DNA of 64,000 nt from Phalacrocorax aristotelis (lineage: Eukaryota; Chordata; Aves; Suliformes; Phalacrocoracidae), in assembly GCF_949628215.1 (NCBI RefSeq), contig NC_134279.1:65517766-65581765 (forward strand). The letters run 5' to 3'. Each line of letters starts with the position of its first letter. The first letter of the stretch is position 1. Positions 27,196 through 39,700 of this stretch are shown here, piece by piece. The position numbers and the translations under genes are program-made. Below the pieces are notes generated by a model. It did not search any database and was not told where the DNA came from. It saw only the letters and a program-made list of their open reading frames with translations.

Positions 27196-27209
27196 GTTGC
27201 CAGGGAAAC
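27196..27209. promoter_or_regulatory. RFX X-box motif
   Basis: The sequence GTTGCCAGGGAAAC matches the RFX X-box consensus (GTTGCC, two bases, RGNAAC) over both half-sites. RFX factors drive ciliary genes, and PACRG-family proteins are associated with ciliary microtubules. Site and gene therefore agree, although binding is inferred. Confidence 0.75.
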
Positions 27210-27279
27210 TATGGGCTGCCGAGAGCCCAATCTTCTTCGGCGTGGCGAGCCCGCGGTGGGGGCAGTGGGGCGGGAGCGA

Positions 27280-27287
27280 GCATGCGC
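27280..27287. promoter_or_regulatory. NRF1-like site
   Basis: GCATGCGC, within GAGCATGCGCGG, matches the core of the palindromic NRF1 motif common in CpG-island promoters. One flank is imperfect. Confidence 0.5.
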
Positions 27288-30200
27288 GGCGGGCGGCGTC
27301 CCTCAGCCGGGCCTGGGTGCCCTCTCTGCCGCCCGCGGCGGGGGGGAGGTGGCCGCCTCGGTGGCCGCGGTCCCGGGGGCTTCTCACCCTGGGCATCGCC
27401 CTGCTGAGCTGGGAGCTGTGCGGCGGGTGTGCCGGGGCAGCGCGGCCGCTGGGGAGTGCCGGGGAGCTGGGGCACCGTCTCCAACTAACCAGAGCTTCAG
27501 TCCTTCCTGAAGGACCAGCGAAAATTAGATTGAAAGGATGATTTTTTTTCAACCTGCCTTTTATGTTTGTGATAAGAATGGGGGTGGTAAATTTTCAGGT
27601 GGCATTGCTACTCATTTGTATCCCCTTTCTTAATGACTTCCCAGGAAAAACAGGATTTGGGAAATACTGTAGTTTGCTTTTATTTTTATGTGACAGAAGT
27701 TTGGCTTTTAGGGACAGGGCTGCATTCTGCTTTGCAATCATTTTTGTTCCAAACACAATGATAAAGTTAATTTTTAGCTTCTTTTTTCCAGGTAACCCAC
27801 TTACACGGTACTGAAATCTCTCGTCACAAGTGCAGTATTTATACACCATCACATCTAAACATGGTAAATGAACTCTTGTGTAAACGGGTGCAGTTTTGTC
27901 CTCTGTGGACCCCATTAATCATCAGAGTGCTTTCTTGCTTCCTTTGAGATGTGTTTGTTCTTTAATGCACTGAACAATAAATCAAGCAAGATGTTTTCTT
28001 GGTTTGCTTAAATTGTGTGGGATGCAATCTTTCCACCATCACATTCTTTCTCACTTCTGTAATTTATAACAAGGAACTGAATGGGACTTCAGAAGTGGAT
28101 AAGAGTGCTATTCTGTTGTTTTTCCACCAAAAAAAACCCCAATCCCAGGATAATGCACTGACAGTGTTGAAAAGTAGTTGACTATTTGAAAACTACCATC
28201 GGCATTAGATTTTGGGCAATGCTAACATTTCATAATTAGTTTTATCCAACATAAGTAGTTTGTATCTGCCAACAATGGGGAGTTGTGAGGATATCTGCAG
28301 AGTTAAAATAGGGCTGTGAAATGCGTTATTGCAAGAGACCTTTTAGAAATATAGAAGGAGAAAATGATAAAAAATAATGTTGGAGAAGGGAAGCTTTTTG
28401 TTTTATTTCTAAATGTTATAACTAAATCCAAGAGACGTTACAGTACTTTCACAAAATTATTTTACTCTCCCACAATACTGAACGCAATAGAGGGGTGGAT
28501 GTCTTTTTATCCATAAATTTTACAGGCTGGTAAATGATCTCATAAAAATCCAATATTTGTAAAGCAGACCATGCAGGTGTTTGAAAATCACACTACAAAA
28601 TGCAAACTGGTATGCTTATCTCCATAATGAGAAAACAGAACTGCTTTTCTGAGCTAGGTTTATTTTTAGTTCAGTGTTGTAGTATCATTTTATACATATA
28701 GCTGCTAGAGTTGCTTTGTGAGTACAGAACAGACTACAGCTACATTCAAGTGTGGAAGAAAGTAGTACTACAATTCCTAAGTCAGTAGGAGGTATGAACT
28801 GCTATGTTGCAGGAAGCAAAATACCACTGATCAGCTCTGTGGAGTCAGCAGCTCCCACTGAGTTCCCGGAGGCACAGAAGCAACTGGGTTATAAAAGGAC
28901 AAGTAGGACTCCAGTCTCTGTGCAAGAGTGGGGCTTAGTTCGGTGTTCAGTTTCCTGAAAAATGCCAAATAAAAGAGTGTTACGGTACAGTGGTGTATGA
29001 GTCCTGCTGTACTTTGAACATCGAATATACAGACTGCACTACTCGCCTTGCAGTGAGATGTGATTTGTGAAATCAGGGTCTGAGAGACACCCGCTGAATT
29101 CTGATTGCCTGACAGACGTGTGTCCCTCCATTTCACGTCTTGAGGCATTTCATCACTTGAATTGGGACAAATAGCTGTATCTGGCTCTCAGGGAATTGCC
29201 TTCACGCAAGGCTCTTTCAGCAATGAGGTCCTACCCAGGGGTGCTGGCCTGGCTTTAGTGCAGCACGAGCACATCCCTCCCCACACCTGGGCACTCAGCA
29301 CAAGGCATCAGAGCGTGCATGCAGAGATACACCCTGGCCCTGTGCCCATGGCTGCAAGGCTCAAGCACCTGAGTGCTGGGAACCTGCTGACCTTGGGTGG
29401 GCTCTACCCGCTTGCGTGGGAGCCTAACTCTCCTAGAACAGGGTAGGATGAATCTACACCCTTATAGGTATCTTTTCCTAACTTGCTTGATATTTTAAGA
29501 GTTAGGAAAAGAGAAGTCCTAAGGTTAAACACACATTCAGTCCCTCCTGATTCCTACAGTACAATCTTAAAATGGTTTTTATTACACTTCCTATGAATTT
29601 GCAGATCCTTGAGTAGCTTCCTCGTTATTATACCTAGCCTTGGATTTTCTAAGATCTTGCTGAATATTGACATGGGGAATAATTTGCGAGTTTTTATCAT
29701 GAAAAGAAATGCGGTCATTTACATGTTAGAGACTGTGTTCAGGTGAGCATGTAGAAATCTGAAAATGAAAGCTACCTCTGGACTGATTGCTTACTTTTTC
29801 GTAATAATAATAATCAATTTAAATAGAGCCAATGATTAATTAATTATCTATCACTGCTGATAAAACCAATATGCTATTTGACTTCTTTTTCATTAGTCAC
29901 AGTTAAACAGTTAATTACTGAGGGGGCGGAGAATTCACCAAAGCCAAATGGATTCTGAGGCTTATGAAATTAAAACTGAGGCTTATTGGAATATGGCTGA
30001 TTAAAAGAACATCACATAAAACAGTCATGTGTTAGATCTTTTTGTCTGAGAATATTTATACCTTTGTTAAGCTAATTTGTGTGGTATGATTTAAGTTTGA
30101 CATTTGGCCAGTGCCAGGTGGGAAATGGTGGGGAGAAATTTCTTCACAAGTAGACTTCTGCATGTGGAAGGAATTTTTGTCATCATTTCATTAATTTACA

Positions 30201-33200
30201 TTGTCAACATTTCCCTCTCTATTTGTAGCAGCCTTTTTGGTAGACAATAGGTGTTTTATACAGATTTGTTTGCTATATTATGCTAAATACAAGAAAGGCA
30301 TTACCAACAGATGTAAAAATGGATTCCTCTTACATCTTACTATATTCTTTAATATTCATCTAATAACACACAAACTAACACATTTTCACATGAGATTATT
30401 TTAGAAGTTTCTAAACCAAGTGCAATTTTGACCCCAGCTGGGGGCTAACAACTCTTACAACCTACTAAGGATGGTAAAAGAACACTACATGTTTCCTCAG
30501 CTCGACATATTTGGTAATTCTTTTTACTTCTCCAGTAACGCTGAAAAGTTAGAAATTCTCACTGGCTTCTCAAAAAGTGCACATTTAAAACCAAAGTTTC
30601 TAGGAGTGTTTTCCTTAGATAGTCTTCAAATATCATTCCCCAGAGCTTTTATCCTGACTTAACCACTCTACGTGCTTTATAAATAGTACTCTATAAAAGA
30701 GAAGTAATTTTACAGGGTTTGGCAATAAATGTGAGCTACAGAGCAGACTGTAGACACCTAATTGTAGTTTTCAGGTTCCTCTCCAGGTGCTTTCATTGAC
30801 AAGTGCTGCATCAGATGATTAGTTCAGTACCTGTCAGAAGCTGATGGACCTGTGAATGTTCCCTTATATCCTCAGTGAAAATTGGTGTGAAACAGTGCCT
30901 TTTCAGTTGAACAATTCCAGATAATGGTCCATAGATACTACTGGATTGCTTAATTTTTTCTGTAATACACCAGAAATTATGTGATTGCCTATTATTAAGT
31001 GCTAAATTGCTGTAAGGACTTTGGATTAGCAGATCAAAGTCCTCTGTAAAACTTAGAGGGAAACACTCAAGAAGCAGACTGACCCACGGGAATACTTTCA
31101 GATTTTGATGTTGCAGAGTGACAAAAATGCGTACACATAAATTTAGGAATGGAATGAGACTTTTAATGGGTGTCATGGAAAACGCAGGTCTCTAACATTA
31201 GCAGGCACGGTGCTTTGGGTATGATTCTTGAACTAAGGTGCGAGGCTGAATAAAATCAAGTAGTTGCATGGACAACTGCAGGTACATTCCACACTTTTTG
31301 ATTGCTTTCAAGCATATCCTGCTGATCTGAAATAACTAGGAAATTTGGGTTTTCATGAGTACCTGACTGAGTCAGAAAGTTATGCCCAAATAGATACAGG
31401 GATACTAACTCATCGTTGCTCTACTTTTCATTACTTATTGAAGTGTTTAGAGCAGCTTTGCAATGGTTTGGTTATACTTGTATTTATCTTGTACCCCCAG
31501 CCGTACAAAAACAACGTTACTATCTTCTGTAGTTAGCCTGGACTATCAGGAACCAAAATAGTCCAGTTGTACCCACCCATCAATGAACTATACTACTTCA
31601 AAGATCAAATTAATAGTAAAAGGAGACATGTCAGGTTTGGTTTTTTTTCTGATTCTTCTAAATTTTCATATTGCCATCAGTAATGGCAGTTTGAATTTGT
31701 TCTTTATTCTGGTGATGCCAATTGCTCAAGAAGGACGATTCATTCCATTGCAGCCTCTCAGACGGTGGCACAATCACAGCTACTTCTGTAAACATACTTT
31801 GCTTATTTATGGAGACAGACCCATTACCACTAGTACAGTCAAAAAAGTAAGAGTTAGGAACCTATATTTATTGGAGGCACTGGACCTAAATCTGAGTTTT
31901 ATGATACTTCATTTCATGCCTCCCACTGTTCACTGGAATCTTCATTCTCAATTAGTTTCAGGAGTCCTTACCACAGTGTGTCAGTTGTTGAATACCTAAG
32001 AACACGATTCACAGAAAGTACCAAGGTTGAGCAGGCAGTGGCCAGCACTAGCTCATGGAAAATGTTAAGGAGAAAGCTCTGGTTTCAGAGAAAAGTAGAT
32101 GCCAAACACTTGGGGGAAGAAAAGAGAAAGCTGGTTATCTATCTGGGAATTCTTTTCTGGAAGTCACAATGCTCAAAGTGTTCAAAGCTAACAAAAGGTT
32201 TTGGAAGCAGTGCTTAGAAGACTCACTGGGTTATGGAAACTCAGATTCAAAAAAATGTGCTTTTGCCTGATTTGGAGCACAGACTTGAACCCAGGCTCTG
32301 CAGCCTCTCAAACTTGACGAACACATGGTGGTATGGCCAAGTGCTAGTCTCTGCTGATTTAGGATACGCCAATGATATTCTGAACTATCCCAGAGTACCA
32401 ACTTTTATTAATTATGCTTTTAATCAAACAGCTGCATGTATCTGTAGGTAGAAACATAGCGAGAGAATGTATCTGTAAGCATAGCAATCCTGAAAGATGA
32501 AGGGGTACCCTGTGTCAGAAAATAGCAACAGATGAGAAATCACACATTCTCTATATAAACCTTTAAACAAATGGGCATGGTATCCAAAGATTACTACTTT
32601 ATCACAGCTTTGCGTGCATTCAGAAATGTTCAACACTGTTTTATATCACAGGCAGTTTTATATAATATCATGAGTGCCACATCATGCAGATAAAAGAGAA
32701 GTGGGATGGTCCCCTCTCTTCCTCCTGCAAAGAATGCAGTTTTTCTGTTCCTGGTGATTTCTGTGGCGTTGGAATTTGCTTTTAGACATACAAAAAAGTT
32801 ATCACAGGGTAATGTTCTTTAAATGGCAGGCAGCCAGGTGCAGGCTTTAACTGTGCTCACCAAATGAATTCTTTAAAATTGTTTGAAAAATCAAAACTCA
32901 CACCTAAATTTCTGAGGTACGATAAATATAATTTAAATTCTGCTTAGGGGAGTAGTTAAGCAAAAGTTGAAAACTTGCAGCTGATTGTTAGGGTGCTGCT
33001 GTGAGAGCTGACTTCTTCCCTAGCAGGGCTGCATAGAGAAAGGACCGATTCAGAGGCACACGCTGCAGTTCTGTATTTTCCCACTTGGTGGCAATCATTC
33101 ACTGTCTTGCCTTCCCACTTCGATGCCTTCGAGAAAGCTGCTGCTCTCCGTTCTGCTGCCTCCCTCGGTTTGGGGAAGGAAACAAGTTAAAATATCAGAG

Positions 33201-33479
33201 TTCTCTGTTACCTCAAATACCAAAGGCGACAAAGTAGGAGAGTTTGTTAAGTGGAAATGGAAGTATTTCATAGTTCGGTTGTCAGCGAAATTGTTTTCTT
33301 TGTTAGGAAACCTTTTACCAATTTTTTCCCCACTGTAGGGCACAGATCAGTACTAGTATATAAAGCATTAATTAAGAGCAAGTTTGCTGGACTTCATAGC
33401 CCTGCACAGCAAGAGGTAAATAATAATAAATACGAAAAAATCCTCCCCAAATTCACAAGGCATCATGAGAGTATTTGTA

Positions 33480-33545
33480 CTTTTCCTTTTTTTGTTTGCT
33501 TTGTTTTGTTTCGTTTGTGTTTTTTTGTTTGTTTTCTTGTCTTTT
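33480..33545. repeat. T-rich / TTTG simple repeat
   Basis: A run of T-rich sequence with repeated TTTG, TTTC and TTTT words. It causes the K- and N-rich shadow ORF on the - strand. It may be an old retroposon tail, but no body is recognisable next to it. Confidence 0.7.
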
Positions 33546-36499
33546 TTTGCCCATAACAGGAATAAATCCATGTAGTTAGGACCTCTTCTTCTGCAGAGAA
33601 CATGCTGGGGCAGAGGTGTTCTTGCTCTGGCTAACCAAACACGTTTGCAGAAGACTGTAACTGGGTACAACATTGTCTTTCATAAGATTTACAGCTTTTT
33701 CCTGAGTCCCTGAGGTTCCCTTTGCTGGATCAGACATAGTGGAGAGCTGCAATAAGAGCATCAGGCTGTTCTCTGAGGCATGCGCAGCTTGGATGTACTG
33801 CTTCACAAAAGTATTTAATGTCTTCCACACACCAAGCACAGCTGGCACTTGAGATAACAAAGCCAGGGATGGTAGGCACAATTTATTTGTTTGTGATATA
33901 GAGAAGGTTTGAAAGACAGACATGAGGTCTATAGGACTCAATTCAGGTTGGTGGCTGAGAACTAGTAACAGCCTAGGAGTGTTGGCTACAGTGATGGTGA
34001 TAAGGATGGGAGCTGTGGTAACAGTCATGATTAAATGATATAGATAGAATCAAAGGTGGTGGTGGTAGTAATAGTTTTCATCTTTTCTCATTTCAGAAAG
34101 TGGTGTAGCAACAGCCCCCAGCCCCTCTGTCCCTGCCTACGCAGGAGTAGCAAGTGGGGGAGTAGAGCTGCCCTGCTTTCACTTACTCTGCTGGATTTCA
34201 GATGACGATTAATTAAAGCCTCTTTGTAAAAAACAAACAAAAAAAACCAAAACCCAAACACAACAGAAAAAAAAGTGAAAAAATAAGATATTTCCAGGCA
34301 AGGTGGTGGGAGGTGGGGGAGGAGACGGGGCACTGCACCAGGGTTCCAAGGGAAAGCAGCGAGAACAGGCTCATAAATGGGTGTACAAGGGTGAGGCAGG
34401 GGGACTTAAAAATTAGAATATCAGAGAGGAACCACAAGCAGAGCACAGCAAAGACTTCAAGTTCATGACTTTTAGACTTCCTCTCTTCATAAATTGTAGC
34501 TCCTGTAATTCAGACATCATTTTGGTTTTCCACAGTTCTACTTTCTGATATGAGAAGAGACCTGGAAAGAGAAAATAGAGGATGGGAAAGATTTGTAGGA
34601 GGAACTTCATAATGAATCAGAGAGAAAGAGGTGGGGGAGAGACGCTTTTGCTATATTCCTCATCATCATATGTTTCTGTATTCTTTATTTGAAATAGTAG
34701 AATATGAGCATGTGTATTTTTGAGGAAGGAAAAGGAAAGAATGGGGAGAGTAAGGGTGGGGAATGAGTTCTGCACTGCACTGCTCAGCTGGCAGGCTGTC
34801 GCTGGATGCCAGTGTAGGCAGTCCCACATGTTCTGGGGGGCTGGCGAATCTCACAGGCTGAGCAGATTCTGGCAACAGAGGGAGCTCAAAGGCTTAGGAC
34901 TGTAAGCAGGTCTCTCAAGACTAGGTTGAAAAGAGAAGTGTTGTCAGAAAGGCTGGGTGGGAATGCAAGTGTCTGGAAACATGGTAGGCTCTGTAGGATA
35001 AACACTAATAGTGGTACAGTATGGGATGCAAAAGAGGAAACTTAACTGAGAGCCTGCCAGGACCAGGCAAGGTACAGACAAATGGTCAGTACAACATTTG
35101 CTGTCAGCTTCGAGTTTTGAAAAGTAATTTAGTTCAGAAGAGGAATATGTGTTTAAAAAATTCTGTGAACTTGTGATCTTACAAAAAAATAATTCTAACA
35201 GTATTGCAAATTCTGTCTAACAAAGGATTTTATTGAACTGAACACCAGGTCAGATCAAAGATTAATACATCGCAGTGTCCTGTCATTGAGTGTCCCATCT
35301 GAGACAGCCAAAGGGGGTACCTAGGGGAGACAATGTGAAGCAGGGCAGCTGTACATAACATTTTCAGGGAGTATTCTCCCAACCTCCAGCCATTTGTCAT
35401 GCAGAAACATCCTGAGCCAGGGATGACTGCTGCATATTCAGTAATCTTCAATAGATTTCTTCTGTTGAACCCCAGGAGACTATTAGTATTCACAGTAGCC
35501 TGTGACAAGGAGTCTGGCAACTCACCCTCACCTTTTTATGTTGGTTGTCAATTTGCTACCTGCTAGCTTTATTTCTTATCAAATAGTTCTGCTCAGGCTC
35601 TTTCAAGGTTGCCGCAAGAGTAGGACAATTTTATGTCATCCCACAGTTAATTTTTGGGCTGGACAATGAAAAATATGGTGTCACTTCTCAGCATCTCAGT
35701 ACCGTCTCTTTGTTTGTAAAGTCCCAAACTTCTTTAGGTTTTTATTTTTCTAGACATTCTGCAAAATTACAATTTGTTTTAAATTATGATTGTTTCCCTA
35801 ATCAGTAATGTAAAGCAGTTCAGTCTGTAGTGGGCCAGAGTGTGCTGTGTAGCTGTCAGATGGCTCACACTATATATAGAAATTTTACTACACACAAAAG
35901 ACCCCAAGGGGTTTTCTCCTGTTATCCCCTTCCTTCGCTATTTCTTTTGCTGCTCAGGAAATAGATACAATTTTTGGACAGGCCACTCCAGCCTGTTCCC
36001 TGTTCCAGCCCCACCTCTCACATTCTTCTGCCAGCCACTTTGTGTAAATTCCCATCCACAAAACTGAAAATGGCACCATTTTCATCACAAGCCCAATCTA
36101 GTAATCACCGTGTGCCACTGAAAATATTGGTAAAACATATTCTTGAGAGCATTGCGGACTCAGTCCTGCAGTATTATGCCATTCTGTCCGTCCACCCATT
36201 TTATTTAGCATATATGTCATGAATGCAGTTCTAAAATGATCCTGTAAGTTATAGAGTGGAATTCAGTCTTGCAAATTGGTACAGTGTCCTAAAGACAACT
36301 TCAGCAAATAATTCATAGTGGTGTTATTCATGTGGAAAGTGAAGCAATCAGTGGGGGATGAATAGTAGTAGATACACTGGTGTCCTTGCACAGTCACAAA
36401 AGGACTGTATCTGTTAGGACAGATAGGGCGTGCACTCCCCAGGTAGTGAAGAAAAGCAGTGAGCTGCAGGGGGAGATTAGGTCACCGGTCGGGGTTTTT

Positions 36500-36525
36500 G
36501 GTTGGTTGATTGGTTGGTTGGTTTT
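36500..36525 (+). repeat. (TTGG)n short tandem repeat
   Basis: About six imperfect TTGG units, with TTGA in the middle. Confidence 0.8.
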
Positions 36526-36701
36526 GTTTATTCTGACTAGCTACATTCTTGTTTGAATAAGTATTTTAATGCTTTGTGATTTTCGCTGAGTTCTAATTAT
36601 CTGTCAAGGGCACAGAGTGCTGCATGAGTGGTTTTTCAGCATTTGCATTATTCCTTTGATTCTAAATAAATAATACTATTTACACCATCCTTCTCCACCA
36701 A

Positions 36702-36717
36702 AGTGCAAATTTGCACT
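36702..36717. promoter_or_regulatory. 16-bp perfect palindrome AGTGCAAATTTGCACT
   Basis: The two half-sites AGTGCAAA and TTTGCACT are exact reverse complements. Each contains TGCAAA, close to a POU/octamer half-site, and an exact octamer ATTTGCAT lies 60 bases before it (36641-36648). A dimer-binding site is possible; function is inferred. Confidence 0.4.
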
Positions 36718-39700
36718 CAGTTGGTTTTTTGATATGGCTTTGAATAGTGACAGTAGTAGTTAGGAATTTATTTAATAGTTTGTTCTTAAATTGAAAAGGC
36801 AATGACCATTTCAACCTACTGTTTGATTTCTGTTGTTTAACTGGCCTTTAACTAAGCATTAGTACTCTCGGACACTGGACCTTGTCAAAAAGAAAAAAGA
36901 GAAAGATTAGTCCACTGCTTTGAGAAGTTCCAGGTGTTTTACTGGTGAGACAAATCTCCTCAGCTGAATCCAACAGTTAGACCCAAACATATCTAGGAAT
37001 TCTAGTTTTGGCGTGTGCTTTTTAAAACCTGCTGATATTATTATTCCTTTCAGTTTTACAGGTACAAATACAATTTTCTGCAGCGCTGTTCCCTGACCAC
37101 TAAACAGCAAACCCTGGGAGCTGGGTCTTGAGCATCAGCTGTGCCAGGGAGTCTGTAAAACTGGGTATAGGGGAGGTACAAACGTAGTAATGCTTCCAGA
37201 GCCAGCATGGGTCCAGAAGCACTGTGTGCCGATGCCACACAGAGCAGGGGCTGTGGTGTTAATAAGCCTATGGAATCATGCCAGCAACTACCCAACACTG
37301 CACCTCTGGACCTGAAATGATGAGGAAAAGTGTAGCAAGAAAACTGCATGGCGCCACACAGTCAGCAAGAAGCCATAAGAGTTCATTAGCTCTCATCAAG
37401 GTCTGACTGGGCTTATTAACTCCAGCTCAGCACTACATTTCCCCAGTTCCTGGTGTGGTAGCTGTAGGTCTGAGAAATCCTCTCTGCAACCTGAATAGTT
37501 ATTTTAATCTCAATAATTATTTTAATACGAGAAAATTCTATTTTTTGCAAGACCCTGAGATATTTCAGACTTAAAATCACACTATGTAGTGATGAGTGTT
37601 TCCCAAATTAGTTCCAGCTGAGCTGATATGTCTACACAGCATAACTTGCTCCTTTCAGAGAGCTTTGTGCTAATCCCTACAGCAGTATACCTGCATTAAT
37701 GTGATCCTGCCCCAGCAGAATTCACCCCACCTCTCAGTTGTGCTTAGTTTGTGGTTTGTGAGACTCTGCATGATGCCCTGATTTCGTGCGGTTATTGGTT
37801 GATGCATAAACAAAAAAGAAGGTTATATGAAGATGCCATAATTGCTAACTAAATTGTGAGATGTTCACCAAGCTGAAGAAGCTTAAGGTTCAACTGGACA
37901 TGTACATACATTTTAACTATTACAGGTTCGTTATGACAAATAGAAGCACCAAAAGCAGAGGTGGCAAGCGAATCCTCGGAGACAACCTGTTGATAACAAC
38001 ACATTGGACACACATCAGACCCACCAAAGATTTAGAAAAACAAACCAGGAAGTACTAGTTTCAGTGGGTCTCTTTGAAGTACTGTTAAGCAGTGAAGCGG
38101 AACCATTTGGAGAATGGAACTGAGATTTAGAAAAGACTTGTGAAAAGTGCTCAGACTGGAAGTATGACTATAAAATTTTACATGGGAACAAAAGTGTTCA
38201 TGGCTAGAACAAAACAAAAAGAGAAGAACTTCAGATTATAAAAGAAAAGGTTCAAGACAGTATTAACCACAGACTTTGGATATACCTCTCAACTACAAAG
38301 TAATTTACAATCATAAGACCGAACTTGATCGGGCTGAAAAATGGCATATGACAATTTGTACTAAAGTAATTGTTTCTGCACAGTAGAATACAATAAAACC
38401 AATTCTGCCAAGCCCAGTTCAGTGCTTTTATGTGCCCTCAAGGCACCATTTATACTCCAATAAAGGGAATTTGCGCATTGAAAATTATTATATCCTTAAA
38501 TCACAACAATTCCCTGGCTTTTGTACTTGTGAATCTATAAAATGACTAATTCAAGACTCCTCACCAGAAAGTCTAACAGTTAGTATTTTTTTCCCCTCAT
38601 CCCAAAGATGTGCTGCTGGGTCGGGATTGTTTTTTTAGGACCTTTGTGAAGGAAAGGGCTTTGAGGTAATGAAAGATCTTTTATCAAAACAAAAGAGGAG
38701 TCTTTAACGAGTTACTCTTTAGCTTTTTTGTAAATGTAGTGGTCCATTCCAGATCAGTCAACTTCTCCAGCAGCTTACAAAGAAATTTCCAATAGAGCAA
38801 ATCCCAGATTCTGCCAAAACTCCATGCGTTTGTTTATTTTTTCTTAATTTGACTTGCCAAGGGTTTGTGTTTGACTTGTTGCCATGAATAAAACTATTCC
38901 TCTTTCGACAATGGGCTCTCCGGGAATGGTGTGGGAAAGCTAATCCCATTACACAGCTCAGAAGTTCCCACTCAGTGGTGACCCAGGAAAGGCAGCTTAT
39001 CAGGCACTTAGCAGAGCTGTCAGCTGGTCAGTTCAAGTGGGGTATTCGTCTTTGTGGAGTGAAGCAGGACAGCAGGAGTAGTAGTAGTGTTTTGTTTGTT
39101 TGTTTTAAGTAAATAGAACAACAGGGAACTTTTACATCCTTGACCTGATAGTCATGTTCCTGTAAATAGAAGACATTAATGGTAAAGCATACTACAGTGT
39201 CATTAACACACTGGTCAGATGTGTTAATTATTTTATAATCAACAGATGAGAGGAGTCTTCCCAAACCGCTGTGTCTTGTGACATTTTCTGTGACCGTTGA
39301 TCTTTGTTTGCAGTAGCTCAGACTATCCAAGTCATTTGCTAGATGTCTCTAGCAGAATGGCTTTCCCTCAAGGGAAGTTGTTTTCCGACTCAACGATGCT
39401 TTCATATTTTTGCTCTAAGAGATGGGTATCTTGCGATACCTCTTATCACACATCCAAGGTCTCCTGATGACGTTGGAGGGGAGATAAATACGTAGAGAAA
39501 AGGCTGTTTTCTTTGCTAAGGAGGAAACTGTGGCAGGACTGACTGGGAAGGGGCCTTAATTCACAGTAATGAGGTGAGAATTTGCTGGTGAGGTGCAAAA
39601 GCATCTATTTAAGCATTAGAAAACACATGGAAAAACATGTAACAGTACCTTGGTTTTGGTGAGAACAGGATTAATACAGAACCGGAAACATGTGGGTTTT

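Larger units (their letters stand above)
26720..27490. promoter_or_regulatory. PACRGL: CpG island, putative PACRGL promoter (possibly bidirectional)
   Basis: This is the only GC- and CpG-rich stretch in an otherwise AT-rich window, and it lies just upstream of PACRGL. On the - strand there are good splice donors for a noncoding or short first exon: AGAG|GTGAGG ending at 26731 and TTTT|GTAAGT ending at 26664. It holds an X-box, an NRF1-like site and two CCAAT boxes. There is no TATA box, which is usual for such promoters. A + strand transcript could also start here, because no annotated gene faces that way but CpG islands often fire in both directions. The long ORFs on both strands (for example 299 codons at 26642-27541 +) are by-products of high GC. 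Confidence 0.8.

Noticed and set aside
26642-27552. Long overlapping ORFs (299 codons +, 234 codons -, 177 codons +)
   Set aside because: They occupy the CpG island on several frames of both strands at once, are rich in R, G, P and A, and show no motif. High GC content removes stop codons, so they are artefacts.
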